This document shows positions 9,084 to 16,083 of a stretch of DNA of 64,000 nucleotides, piece after piece. The stretch covers positions 158,166 to 222,165 of the forward strand of contig NZ_JAENBP010000003.1 of assembly GCF_016481285.1 (NCBI RefSeq). Reading direction: 5' to 3'. The DNA comes from Streptococcus zalophi (GTDB lineage: Bacteria; Bacillota; Bacilli; Lactobacillales; Streptococcaceae). Under the pieces are notes generated by a model, which made no database searches, was not told the origin of the DNA, and saw only the letters and a list, made by a program, of their open reading frames with translations. A program made the position numbers and the translations under genes. Positions within the stretch are counted from its first letter, which is position 1. Each line of letters starts with the position of its first letter.

Positions 9084-9970
9084 GAGCGGTTTAAGGTCTC
9101 CTTACGTTTTTGATAATCTCTATGGCTTTCATTAACAGGCCAGTCTTGTTTTAATTCTTCTGCAATTCGGTGGGCAAAAGCAACACTTCTATGTTGACCG
9201 CCAGTACAGCCAATAGCTATGGTTAGGGTTGATTTTCCTTCTTTACGGTAACTAGGTAAAATTGGTTGTAAGAGTGTCATTAAATGTTGATAGAACTCTT
9301 CTGATTCTTGATGATTCATGACATAGTCATAAACGGGTTGATCTAGTCCTGTCATCGGTCTTAGGTCAGGTTGGTAATGAGGATTTGGCAAAAAACGAAC
9401 ATCAAAAACAAGGTCAGCATCAAGTGGCAAACCATATTTAAAACCAAAGCTGATGACTTCAATACGAAACATTTTTTGCTGATTATCACCAGAAAACTGA
9501 TCAACGATTGTTTGGCGCAATTGTCTAGGGGTGAGGGTTGTGGTATCAACAACATTTTGACTAAGACTTTTTAGGGGTGCTAAAAGTTCTCTTTCGAGCT
9601 TTATGCCATCTAACACACGACCATCCGCAGACAAAGGATGACTTCTTCTGGTTTCTTTGTAGCGAGAAATCAACTCACCGTCAGTGGCATCGAGAAATAG
9701 AATTTTAATAGAGATTTGATCATTTAATTCTAAATCATCTAAAATGTTGGTTAACTCAGAGAAAAATAAGCGACTCCTCATGTCTACGACTAAAGCAACC
9801 TTGTGGTTTTCATTAGCTTGTAATACCAATTCTAAAAACTTTGGCATGAGGGTTGGTGGCATATTATCAATGGTGAAATAGCCTAAATCTTCAAATGATT
9901 GAATGGCAACTGTTTTTCCTGCTCCACTCATTCCAGTGACAATAACAAGGTTAATGTTTTGATTAGACAT
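9080..9970 (-). CDS. rapZ: RNase adapter / nucleotide-binding protein RapZ (YvcJ)
   Basis: Nucleotide-binding protein of 296 residues. A Walker A loop, [14 protein letters not shown], lies near residue 15 and the conserved [10 protein letters not shown] motif near residue 255 marks the C-terminal domain. In E. coli RapZ guides RNase E to GlmZ; in Gram-positives the homologue YvcJ hydrolyses GTP and influences competence, with an unclear mechanism. It is the first gene of the rapZ-yvcK-whiA operon; a short gap with a terminator separates it from the gene behind. Confidence 0.94.
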   Translation of the reverse strand: MSNQNINLVIVTGMSGAGKTVAIQSFEDLGYFTIDNMPPTLMPKFLELVLQANENHKVALVVDMRSRLFFSELTNILDDLELNDQISIKILFLDATDGELISRYKETRRSHPLSADGRVLDGIKLERELLAPLKSLSQNVVDTTTLTPRQLRQTIVDQFSGDNQQKMFRIEVISFGFKYGLPLDADLVFDVRFLPNPHYQPDLRPMTGLDQPVYDYVMNHQESEEFYQHLMTLLQPILPSYRKEGKSTLTIAIGCTGGQHRSVAFAHRIAEELKQDWPVNESHRDYQKRKETLNRS

Positions 9971-10010
9971 AGCAACTCCTTCTCTCTTTTTTCTTTTTTA
10001 TATTATATCA

Positions 10011-10039
10011 AAAAATTCACCATCCTTGTGGTGAATTTC
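10011..10039 (-). terminator. Terminator of the ccdA / thioredoxin-like operon
   Basis: On the minus strand AAATTCACCA and TGGTGAATTT form a stem followed by a T-run. It lies 15 bases after the stop of the thioredoxin-like lipoprotein gene, between it and rapZ. Confidence 0.85.
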
Positions 10040-10053
10040 TTTTTATGTTTGAC

Positions 10054-10611
10054 TTATTTTAAAAGCGCCAATTGTTCTTCTAACATAGCTTCATTGATTT
10101 GACCTGGGTAGTATTTTGCCAAGCTACCATCGCTATTAATGAATACATGTGTCGGAAAAGCTCTTATGGCATAATCTTCCATAAAGTGATCATTACTGTC
10201 AAAGTAAACTGGATAAGTGGCACCAAGTTCTTTAGCTGCTGCTAAAATAGTGGCAGAGTCCTTGTCAGCAGGATTACTGTTTTTAAATTGTTTATCATTA
10301 GGTGAGGTGACAGATAAAAAGACAATGTCATCGTCTTCTTTAACGTTTTGGTAAACTTTTTCTAATTCTGGAAATTCTCGCTTACAAGGACCACACCAGC
10401 TCGCCCAGACATTAATATAAACTTTTTTTCCTTTTAAATCACTTAAGGAAATGGTCTCACCTTTATCATCTATCAAGGTGAAATCAGGTGCTGTTTCTGT
10501 CTTTGCTTCTTGAGTTGTTTCAACTTGACTCGATGATTGTTTATCTTCTTGTGTGGTTGAGCAAGCTGTCAGTAAAAAAAGTGACACTAGTAATAAAAAA
10601 TATTTTTTCAT
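10054..10611 (-). CDS. Surface thioredoxin-like lipoprotein (TlpA/ResA family)
   Basis: Extracytoplasmic thiol-disulfide oxidoreductase of 185 residues. The N-terminus MKKYFLLLVSLFLLTAC is a lipoprotein signal with lipobox LTAC and Cys17 as the lipid anchor. After a Thr/Ser/Gln-rich linker comes a thioredoxin fold with the active site WCGPC (Cys73, Cys76). It is preceded by ccdA with a 15-base gap. CcdA would pass electrons from cytoplasmic thioredoxin to this protein, which in pneumococcus reduces a surface methionine sulfoxide reductase; no msrAB gene is visible here. It resembles the Etrx proteins, but the partner is not determined. Confidence 0.88.
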   Translation of the reverse strand: MKKYFLLLVSLFLLTACSTTQEDKQSSSQVETTQEAKTETAPDFTLIDDKGETISLSDLKGKKVYINVWASWCGPCKREFPELEKVYQNVKEDDDIVFLSVTSPNDKQFKNSNPADKDSATILAAAKELGATYPVYFDSNDHFMEDYAIRAFPTHVFINSDGSLAKYYPGQINEAMLEEQLALLK

Positions 10612-10626
10612 GTTTTTGAACCTCTC

Positions 10627-11340
10627 TTATATTAAATAATTCATAAGAACGGTAAATGAGCCCATTAAAATACTAATACCAATGACAAGTAAAATAAGGC
10701 CTGAAACAATTTTAGTATAGCTGACAAATTTTACTTGATGTTTAAAGAATTGGAGCATTTTCTGAGAAAAAATAGCCACTAGTAAAAACGGGAGCATAAA
10801 ACCAATAGAATAAACTAACAGTAAGATAATGCTAAGACTTCCTTGATGGGAACTAGCATAAAAGAAGACACTCGCTAAAATAGGACCGATACAAGGACTC
10901 CAAGAAAAACTAAAGGTAAATCCTAGTAAAAAAGCTAAGAGTGGGCCTACTTTTTGCCCTACTTTATATATCGATTGTTTGGCTGAAAATTCTCTCAGTA
11001 GAAAGTCAATTTTAAGCCATCCCATTTGAAACAGCCCCATTGCAATCATCAAAATGCCACTAATAATCTGTAAAAATTTTAAATGCTCATTTAAAAAACG
11101 ACTTAAAAGGCTACTCGCAAAAGCTAAGATAAAAAAAGTTAAAGCAATGCCTGAAATAAAACATAATGTATTAATCAACACTCTTTTTTGCCGCTTGGCT
11201 AAACGATCTTGACTATCCTTATCACTATCTCCAGCTAAAATCCCAATATATATCGGCAAAATTGGTAAAACACAGGGAGAAAAAAAGGATAAGACGCCTT
11301 CTAAAAAGAGGGCGAATAGTGTGATGTTTTGGATTGCCAT
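10627..11340 (-). CDS. ccdA: CcdA-type transmembrane electron carrier
   Basis: Membrane protein of 237 residues with about six helices that moves reducing equivalents across the membrane. The two cysteines required for this lie in SFFSPCVLPILPIY (first helix) and SFSWSPCIGPIL (fourth helix), both followed by prolines as in the DsbD/CcdA family. The ATG at 11340 follows AAGGAGG at 5-base spacing, so the longer in-frame reading upstream is unlikely to be used. It forms an operon with the thioredoxin-like lipoprotein gene downstream. Confidence 0.9.
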   Translation of the reverse strand: MAIQNITLFALFLEGVLSFFSPCVLPILPIYIGILAGDSDKDSQDRLAKRQKRVLINTLCFISGIALTFFILAFASSLLSRFLNEHLKFLQIISGILMIAMGLFQMGWLKIDFLLREFSAKQSIYKVGQKVGPLLAFLLGFTFSFSWSPCIGPILASVFFYASSHQGSLSIILLLVYSIGFMLPFLLVAIFSQKMLQFFKHQVKFVSYTKIVSGLILLVIGISILMGSFTVLMNYLI

Positions 11341-11400
11341 ATCATCCTCCTTATGATTGTTATCGTTAAGACTAAACATTGACAAAATGATAGCGATTAT

Positions 11401-12591
11401 TTACTCACTAACATCATCTGAAATAATAACATCTCTATTTTTAAAATAGAGTATCGGTGCTAGTAATACTAGCAATAAACCTAGCAAAATAAAGGTTCTT
11501 GCAAAACCACAATTATCAATCAACCAACCCGTGAAAGGAAAAACAATAATCATTGATAAGCTAAAACACATAGCATTAACACTTAACAGCGTTGCTCTCA
11601 CTTCACTTGGTAAATTGTGTTGTAGATCGTTGTTGAAAATGGGTAAAAACAAGGCATATAAACCATTACTAAAGAGATAAATCAAAGCATAAAAGATGAT
11701 ATTCCCAGTGATGGCAAAAACAAAACTAAGTCCTGTTAGAAAGACCAAAATCGGAAAAATGCGTCTGGAATGCCATTTTTCACCAATACGACTAGCCAAC
11801 CAAACGGCTAAAACATTGATGACACTCCCTAAAAGCATGATGAAACTAATTTGCCAAACGGTTAAATCGGGTAGCTCATTTTGATAGTAAAAATAAAACA
11901 TACACATGATGCTTGCCACAAATTGAAAACTAATCATCCAAAAGAGCAGCCCTGGTTTTTCTTTAAATTCTTTTGAAACGACGAAGACAATCGATTTTAA
12001 AGTGGTTTGTTCACCTTCTTTAGCTTTTAACTGTGGTTCTTTCATCAGATAGATTAACCCAATACCAATCAATGACAAAACAATCATGATGTAGTAAGTA
12101 TAGTGTAAAAGACCATGAACAAAAAAACTAGCCATAACACTTCCTAGTGCTAATCCTGCTTCAACAAAGCCAGCAATGACACTTGTGATTTTCAAATAGC
12201 GTGACTCAAGCCCCGCTTCTTTAGCCGACTCAAATAGCATGGCAGAATCCGTTCCTGAGCTAAAATTATAACCCAAGGCGGTCAGAATCATAGCAATAGC
12301 ATAAATCCAGAAATGACCTTGTCCTAAAATCATTAAAAGACTGGATAGGATAGTCATCACTCGACTGATATAAAGATTGGTTTTATAGGTGAATCGATCT
12401 GCCAGCATGCCTGAAGGAATTTCAAAAAGAATACTGGTCCCATGAAATAGACTTTCCAAAAGCCCAACTTCTAATAAACTCATCCCATTTTGACTAAGAA
12501 ACAAGACCCAAAAAGTAGTGATCCCAAAAAAGGAAAGAAAATCAAGTCCTCCAAGAAGGCTGATATTGCGACGATACTTTTTCTGATACAT
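11401..12591 (-). CDS. Major facilitator superfamily transporter
   Basis: Hydrophobic protein of 396 residues with about 12 membrane helices. The loop GMLADRFTYKTNLYISR after helix 2 is the MFS motif A (G-x-L-A-D-R-x-x-x-K/R). The N-terminus GGLDFLSFFGITTFWVLFLSQNGMSLLEVGLLES resembles drug or metabolite exporters of streptococci, but no substrate can be assigned. It lies 60 bases before ccdA on the same strand and may share its transcript. Confidence 0.82.
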   Translation of the reverse strand: MYQKKYRRNISLLGGLDFLSFFGITTFWVLFLSQNGMSLLEVGLLESLFHGTSILFEIPSGMLADRFTYKTNLYISRVMTILSSLLMILGQGHFWIYAIAMILTALGYNFSSGTDSAMLFESAKEAGLESRYLKITSVIAGFVEAGLALGSVMASFFVHGLLHYTYYIMIVLSLIGIGLIYLMKEPQLKAKEGEQTTLKSIVFVVSKEFKEKPGLLFWMISFQFVASIMCMFYFYYQNELPDLTVWQISFIMLLGSVINVLAVWLASRIGEKWHSRRIFPILVFLTGLSFVFAITGNIIFYALIYLFSNGLYALFLPIFNNDLQHNLPSEVRATLLSVNAMCFSLSMIIVFPFTGWLIDNCGFARTFILLGLLLVLLAPILYFKNRDVIISDDVSE

Positions 12592-12730
12592 GCTGTTTTA
12601 TTCTCCCTTACTATCAGACATTATATCATAAAAGACCCTGTCAATTCATTCCTGTCTGGAATAATTTTGAAAATTTTCATAAGCTAACTAATGTTGTTGC
12701 TGAATTTGTTAGATAGTCATTATTAAACAG

Positions 12731-13366
12731 TTATACTAGTAATAACGTTATCAAAAAGATTGTGTTGATCCCGGCATGACATAAGATTGAAATCCACAAA
12801 TTATTGCTCTTTTTGTAGGCATAGCCAAAAATAAGGCCTGCAATGGCATAGTGAACAAACGAAACCAGATTTTCTGGGTAATGAAATCCCGCAAAAATAC
12901 TTGCAGCTAATAAAACGCCAATCCAATTATTTTTAAAAGCACCTTTTTGGATAAACCCTCTCATTAACAACTCTTCTTGTAATGGTGCAAGAAAGACCAA
13001 ACTTGAAACTAGAGATAGACTATAACCATTTTCTAAATAACTTTCTTTAAGTGCAGTTTCAGCTCCTGAGTAGATATCAAAAAAATAACTGTAAACACTG
13101 GAAAATATAAAAATTGTCACCAAAGACACAAGAAAAATTAACCATTGCTTTTTAGTTGGAAAACGAAATTTGTCTATCTCAGACTTTTGAAAATACCGGA
13201 AACTAAGCCACAATAAAATAATCTCTACCACAACTTGAACAACATCATTGATGGCTTGATTATCAAAATGAAACATATATAAAATAGCCCAAAAGAAAAG
13301 AGGACCTAATAATCCAATAAAAAAATATCCAACTCTTGCCAAGTTCTTCTCCTTTTTATAATTCAT
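12731..13366 (-). CDS. CPBP (CAAX-like) intramembrane metalloprotease
   Basis: Membrane protein of 211 residues with about seven helices. It carries the three CPBP (Abi) motifs: APLQEELLMRGFIQ with the Glu-Glu and Arg, FAGFHYPENL with a histidine, and SILCHAGINTIFL with a second histidine. Members of this family are common in bacteriocin loci (for example in pln and blp clusters), where some give self-immunity. It lies next to a group of immunity-like genes, which makes that role plausible, though a general protease function is equally possible. Residues needed for metalloprotease activity are intact. Confidence 0.85.
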   Translation of the reverse strand: MNYKKEKNLARVGYFFIGLLGPLFFWAILYMFHFDNQAINDVVQVVVEIILLWLSFRYFQKSEIDKFRFPTKKQWLIFLVSLVTIFIFSSVYSYFFDIYSGAETALKESYLENGYSLSLVSSLVFLAPLQEELLMRGFIQKGAFKNNWIGVLLAASIFAGFHYPENLVSFVHYAIAGLIFGYAYKKSNNLWISILCHAGINTIFLITLLLV

Positions 13367-13422
13367 TCAGCGGTAAAGCCATCTAAGCACTCTCAACCAG
13401 ATGGAATTCCCTTTTTTCTGTG

Positions 13423-13527
13423 CTAATTCTTTTTTGAAACCCTCACGCTCATCTTCCATAGTATAGTTAAATATAAAATAAAAACATTTCCTAAAAGATA
13501 AATAATTGGTTTTAACCATTGCATCAT
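13423..13527 (-). CDS. Small hydrophobic peptide, 34 residues, unknown function
   Basis: A short reading frame on the minus strand with ATG at 13527 and TAG at 13423-13425. It is preceded by AGGAGA with good spacing to the ATG. The product starts MMQWLKPIIYLLGNVFILY, forms one membrane helix (about residues 5-24) and ends with a basic tail, WKMSVRVSKKN. There is no double-glycine leader, so it is not a typical class II bacteriocin precursor. It lies between the CPBP protease gene and the immunity-like genes. A small membrane peptide, toxin-like peptide or immunity accessory are possible; no homologue is recognised. Confidence 0.5.
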   Translation of the reverse strand: MMQWLKPIIYLLGNVFILYLTILWKMSVRVSKKN

Positions 13528-13551
13528 TTTTCTCCTAGTAATACTTTATTT

Positions 13552-13587
13552 TAATAGGACAAGTTAGTTGGTAAACTTGTCCTATTA
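13552..13587. repeat. Perfect 14-bp inverted repeat between immunity gene and small peptide
   Basis: TAATAGGACAAGTT at 13552-13565 is repeated exactly in reverse complement at 13574-13587 with an 8-base spacer. It begins 4 bases past the stop of the gene at 13591. Neither side has a T-run, so it is not a classical terminator. It could stabilise the 3' end of the transcript, act as partial attenuator, or be a protein site. Confidence 0.6.
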
Positions 13588-13590
13588 GCT

Positions 13591-13926
13591 TTACATCATC
13601 GCAATTGGACCATATAATTTAAGATTTGTTTTGACGTATTCAAAATGGAAACGATCGTATGCTTTCCATGCTTGATAGGCATCTATTTCAAGTTTTAACT
13701 GCCCAATCCCAACCAAAAGACTCGCTTTTTGATGAAATTTTTCTAGTTCAAGCAAAATAACATTGTTAATCTTTTTAGTTTTTTCAATTGTTCTTATCAT
13801 GTCATCTAAATTATCTTGAAATCTTTGTTCATCTCCCAACCCTTTTTTAGAATTTTGGAAATTTTGATTTAAAGTATTGATAAGTGTAGTTACTTGTTTA
13901 AGTGTATCATTTGTAAATGTTGCCAT
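13591..13926 (-). CDS. Small helical protein, possible bacteriocin immunity protein
   Basis: A 111-residue cytoplasmic, probably all-helical protein starting MATFTNDTLKQVTTLINTL. The ATG at 13926 follows GGAGA at about 8-base spacing. There is no signal peptide or membrane helix. Its size, helix content and adjacency to three similar small genes suggest the four-helix-bundle immunity fold of class II bacteriocin systems, but its sequence resemblance is weaker than that of the gene at 14334. The C-terminal end, TNLKLYGPIAMM, is unusual. Function is inferred from context only. Confidence 0.5.
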   Translation of the reverse strand: MATFTNDTLKQVTTLINTLNQNFQNSKKGLGDEQRFQDNLDDMIRTIEKTKKINNVILLELEKFHQKASLLVGIGQLKLEIDAYQAWKAYDRFHFEYVKTNLKLYGPIAMM

Positions 13927-13958
13927 TATATCGTTCTCCAATCATTCAATTGACAGTT

Positions 13959-14267
13959 TTAAAATCGAAATACTAAATAATGAAACAGTGAAAAAGCTCC
14001 CTCTGTTAATAAATGATTGATATCATCTATCAGTTTTCTAGCTTTTTGGGGTAGTATAATGTCAGCAGTCACAAGTTTTTGATTGACCGTTGACAAAAAT
14101 TCTTTTACTCTCTGTCGTAGAATCACATCATTTGACTTGCCTTCTTCTAGGAAAACTAAAAAAATATTGGTCAAGTGATTTAAATTGATTTTTTCATTGA
14201 TGGTGTAGTCATCTCTAATGATTTGATACAAGTTTTTAACCGTTGCTTTCAGTGTCTTTTTCAACAT
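13959..14267 (-). CDS. Small helical protein, probable bacteriocin immunity protein
   Basis: A 102-residue protein starting MLKKTLKATVKNLYQIIRDD, with the ATG at 14267 preceded by AAAGGGG. It is predicted soluble and helical, and the segment IILPQKARKLIDDINHLL near the C-terminus resembles the last helices of EntA-immunity-type proteins, which protect producers against pediocin-like bacteriocins. It lies 33 bases upstream of the gene at 13591 and 67 bases downstream of the one at 14334, so the three are probably co-transcribed. No cognate bacteriocin gene is visible. Confidence 0.55.
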   Translation of the reverse strand: MLKKTLKATVKNLYQIIRDDYTINEKINLNHLTNIFLVFLEEGKSNDVILRQRVKEFLSTVNQKLVTADIILPQKARKLIDDINHLLTEGAFSLFHYLVFRF

Positions 14268-14333
14268 TATTAACCCCTTTCTTGTCTCCAACCAGTAGAT
14301 AACCTTTGTTGCAATATCACTAACTTCTTTTGA

Positions 14334-14657
14334 TTATCCTTTAAAAGCAAAAGGTTGTATTTTGCTTGTTGTTTCAAAAGAGCTATTCAATGCCTGAATG
14401 TGATGCCACAATTCACTGCCTTCTTTCGATAAAACAATGCCACCAGGCATTAAATGTCTTCCAAATACTGTCACAAAGCGACGTAATTTAGAGGCTACTA
14501 CAGCTTCACCTTCTTCTTTGGAGTGACGACTGTCTAAAAATTCTTGAATTGTTTTAAGAGCATTTTGTTTAAGCTCACTAGTAATTGCCATTGTAGCAAT
14601 TTCTTTTTCCAAACTTGTCACTAAAGCAATGCTTTTTTCTTTATAAGATGTTGTCAT
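14334..14657 (-). CDS. Bacteriocin immunity protein, EntA-immunity type
   Basis: A 107-residue soluble protein starting MTTSYKEKSIALVTSLEKEI. The pattern of amphipathic helices and the segment LMPGGIVLSKEGSELWHHIQ match the enterocin A immunity family, in which a four-helix bundle blocks pore formation at the mannose-PTS receptor. The ATG at 14657 follows AAAGGAAAAAACC, so the longer hydrophobic in-frame extension upstream is probably not translated. It is the first of three tandem genes on this strand. Without an adjacent bacteriocin it may confer protection against rival strains. Confidence 0.72.
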   Translation of the reverse strand: MTTSYKEKSIALVTSLEKEIATMAITSELKQNALKTIQEFLDSRHSKEEGEAVVASKLRRFVTVFGRHLMPGGIVLSKEGSELWHHIQALNSSFETTSKIQPFAFKG

Positions 14658-14896
14658 GGTTTTTTCCTTTCTTTTTACATCATTGCGTATTTCATTGATT
14701 TTTAATAATACTAGTGATGATTTTACAAATAAATAATAGCACAACAATTTATTTTAGTCGTGCTTTTTCCTAAACAGTCATTGAACAGTCCTAAATGGTA
14801 AAATTTAATATTTTTCATAAAAATAGGGTATAATAGAAATATCTTAATAGAATTGAGTTTAGAAATGAAAGTTATCAAAGTTTTTTGGGAGTCATA

Positions 14897-15349
14897 ATGA
14901 TAATCATTATTATCACTTGGTTAAAATCCTTTTCATCAGATTCGAAATATGTTGACCCAAGACAAAATCAAATTAATGCGATTAAAATCCAAGAAAAAGA
15001 AATGGAACAAAAGGTCCATGAAAGATATCCACAAATCAAAAGCTTGGAAATTATTTATGATACATTAACTATTGACGCTATTTCAAATCATCCATTTTTT
15101 GGTTTTGGAACTGACTATTATCAATTAGAAGTTCGATCTAAATTTAATCATATTGAAAACAGCGATATTATTCTTTCCTTTGATTTGGAAAATCAAACGG
15201 ATCTCCCAAATATTTCTAATTTCGGCTTTTTATACCCCATTTTTCTTTTTAAAGATGAAGAAGGGCATGAGTATTGGACTCGATATGATGAAGAAACGTT
15301 AAAACTAATAAGCGGTGAAGAGTTAGCAAAAAGAACTTTTAGCCAATGA
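14897..15349 (+). CDS. Membrane-anchored extracellular protein of unknown function, start region probably frameshifted
   Basis: A 150-residue product beginning MIIIIITWLKSF, a short hydrophobic anchor, followed by a polar domain with no recognised family. GGGAG at 14887-14891 is 5 bases from the ATG. A second frame starts at ATG 14865 (MKVIKVFWES) and stops at TAA 14895-14897, sharing one base with this ATG. Adding one T to the T6 run at 14881-14886 would join the frames into MKVIKVFLGVIMIIIIITWL, a normal signal-anchor. The gene may therefore be frameshifted, phase-variable, or translated by TAATG coupling. It runs opposite to the immunity-like genes. Confidence 0.6.
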   Translation: MIIIIITWLKSFSSDSKYVDPRQNQINAIKIQEKEMEQKVHERYPQIKSLEIIYDTLTIDAISNHPFFGFGTDYYQLEVRSKFNHIENSDIILSFDLENQTDLPNISNFGFLYPIFLFKDEEGHEYWTRYDEETLKLISGEELAKRTFSQ

Positions 15350-15372
15350 AAATAGCTAATAAATTAGCATTT

Positions 15373-15394
15373 AAAAAAGCCGTTAGGCTTTTTT
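15373..15394. terminator. Bidirectional terminator between converging small genes
   Basis: AAAAAAGCC and GGCTTTTTT form a 9-bp stem with a GTTA loop and T-runs on both strands, placed between the end of the anchored protein gene (15349) and the end of the immunity-like gene (15415). Confidence 0.85.
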
Positions 15395-15414
15395 ATTGTC
15401 TTAATTTCTTCTCA

Positions 15415-15750
15415 TTATATCTTAAAGAAAGTACCATGCCCTTTGTCACTATATTTAGCATTGGTGTCTTCAATAGAACGGTAAAGTTCACTTTCTTCAG
15501 TAGTCAATATCACTTGTCCGTCATGCTTTAAAGCACCAATCTCTTTGATTAACCACTTCACTTTTAAAGAAATGCTTAAAATACTACCATTATTTCCAGA
15601 AATTTCCTTAAGACCTTCATCGATTTTAGTCACTATGGCTTGATGAAAGGTATTGTCATAAGATGCCATTTTTTCTTTGAAGGATTCTATTAAAGGCAAA
15701 ATAGTAGCTTGAAATTCTGCTGTTTTATCATCTTTTTTTGTATGAAACAT
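15415..15750 (-). CDS. Small helical protein, probable bacteriocin immunity protein
   Basis: A 111-residue soluble protein starting MFHTKKDDKTAEFQATILP. The ATG at 15750 follows GGAGG at about 7-base spacing. Helical content, length and the TTEESELYRSIEDTNAKYS segment near the C-terminus parallel the EntA-immunity-type gene at 14334 (SKEGSELWHHI). It is the fourth such gene in 2.3 kb but is separated from the other three by a divergent gene, so it has its own promoter. No bacteriocin gene lies next to it. Confidence 0.55.
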   Translation of the reverse strand: MFHTKKDDKTAEFQATILPLIESFKEKMASYDNTFHQAIVTKIDEGLKEISGNNGSILSISLKVKWLIKEIGALKHDGQVILTTEESELYRSIEDTNAKYSDKGHGTFFKI

Positions 15751-16083
15751 TTGTATAACCTCCAATTATATTATTATCATAAATTTTAATGTTTTTATGA
15801 AAAGTACTATTGATTTTTTATAAAATAACACTGGTTTCATTTTTTCTTTGAAATTATATTCCCCAATTATCTATTTTATCATAAAATCAGCTTATAATTT
15901 CTATGAAAATGTATTTTTATCTAACCATTAAAAAATAATTTTCAACATTTAACATTGTCGTCACTATCAGCAGTATGATAAATACTATAAAATAACATTA
16001 TCAAACACCTTTTCAAAATTTTAGTTACTTCAATTTTCTAACTTGAATTAACCATTCAGAATATAAAAATCATATCACCTTAA
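15751..16083. other. 333-base AT-rich gap, no gene seen
   Basis: Very A+T-rich by eye, with no reading frame of note, no strong terminator hairpin and no clear repeat. It should hold the promoter of the immunity-like gene ending at 15415 and the 3' end of the membrane-Nudix gene. Confidence 0.6.

Noticed and set aside
13591..13926. Treating the protein ending GPIAMM as a bacteriocin precursor
   Set aside because: It is too long, lacks a double-glycine leader and a C-terminal membrane-active segment; an immunity-like helical protein is more likely.
14658..14747. Hydrophobic N-terminal extension of the immunity protein at 14334
   Set aside because: The internal ATG at 14657 has a good AAAGGA site; the extension begins without one and would be unusual in this family.
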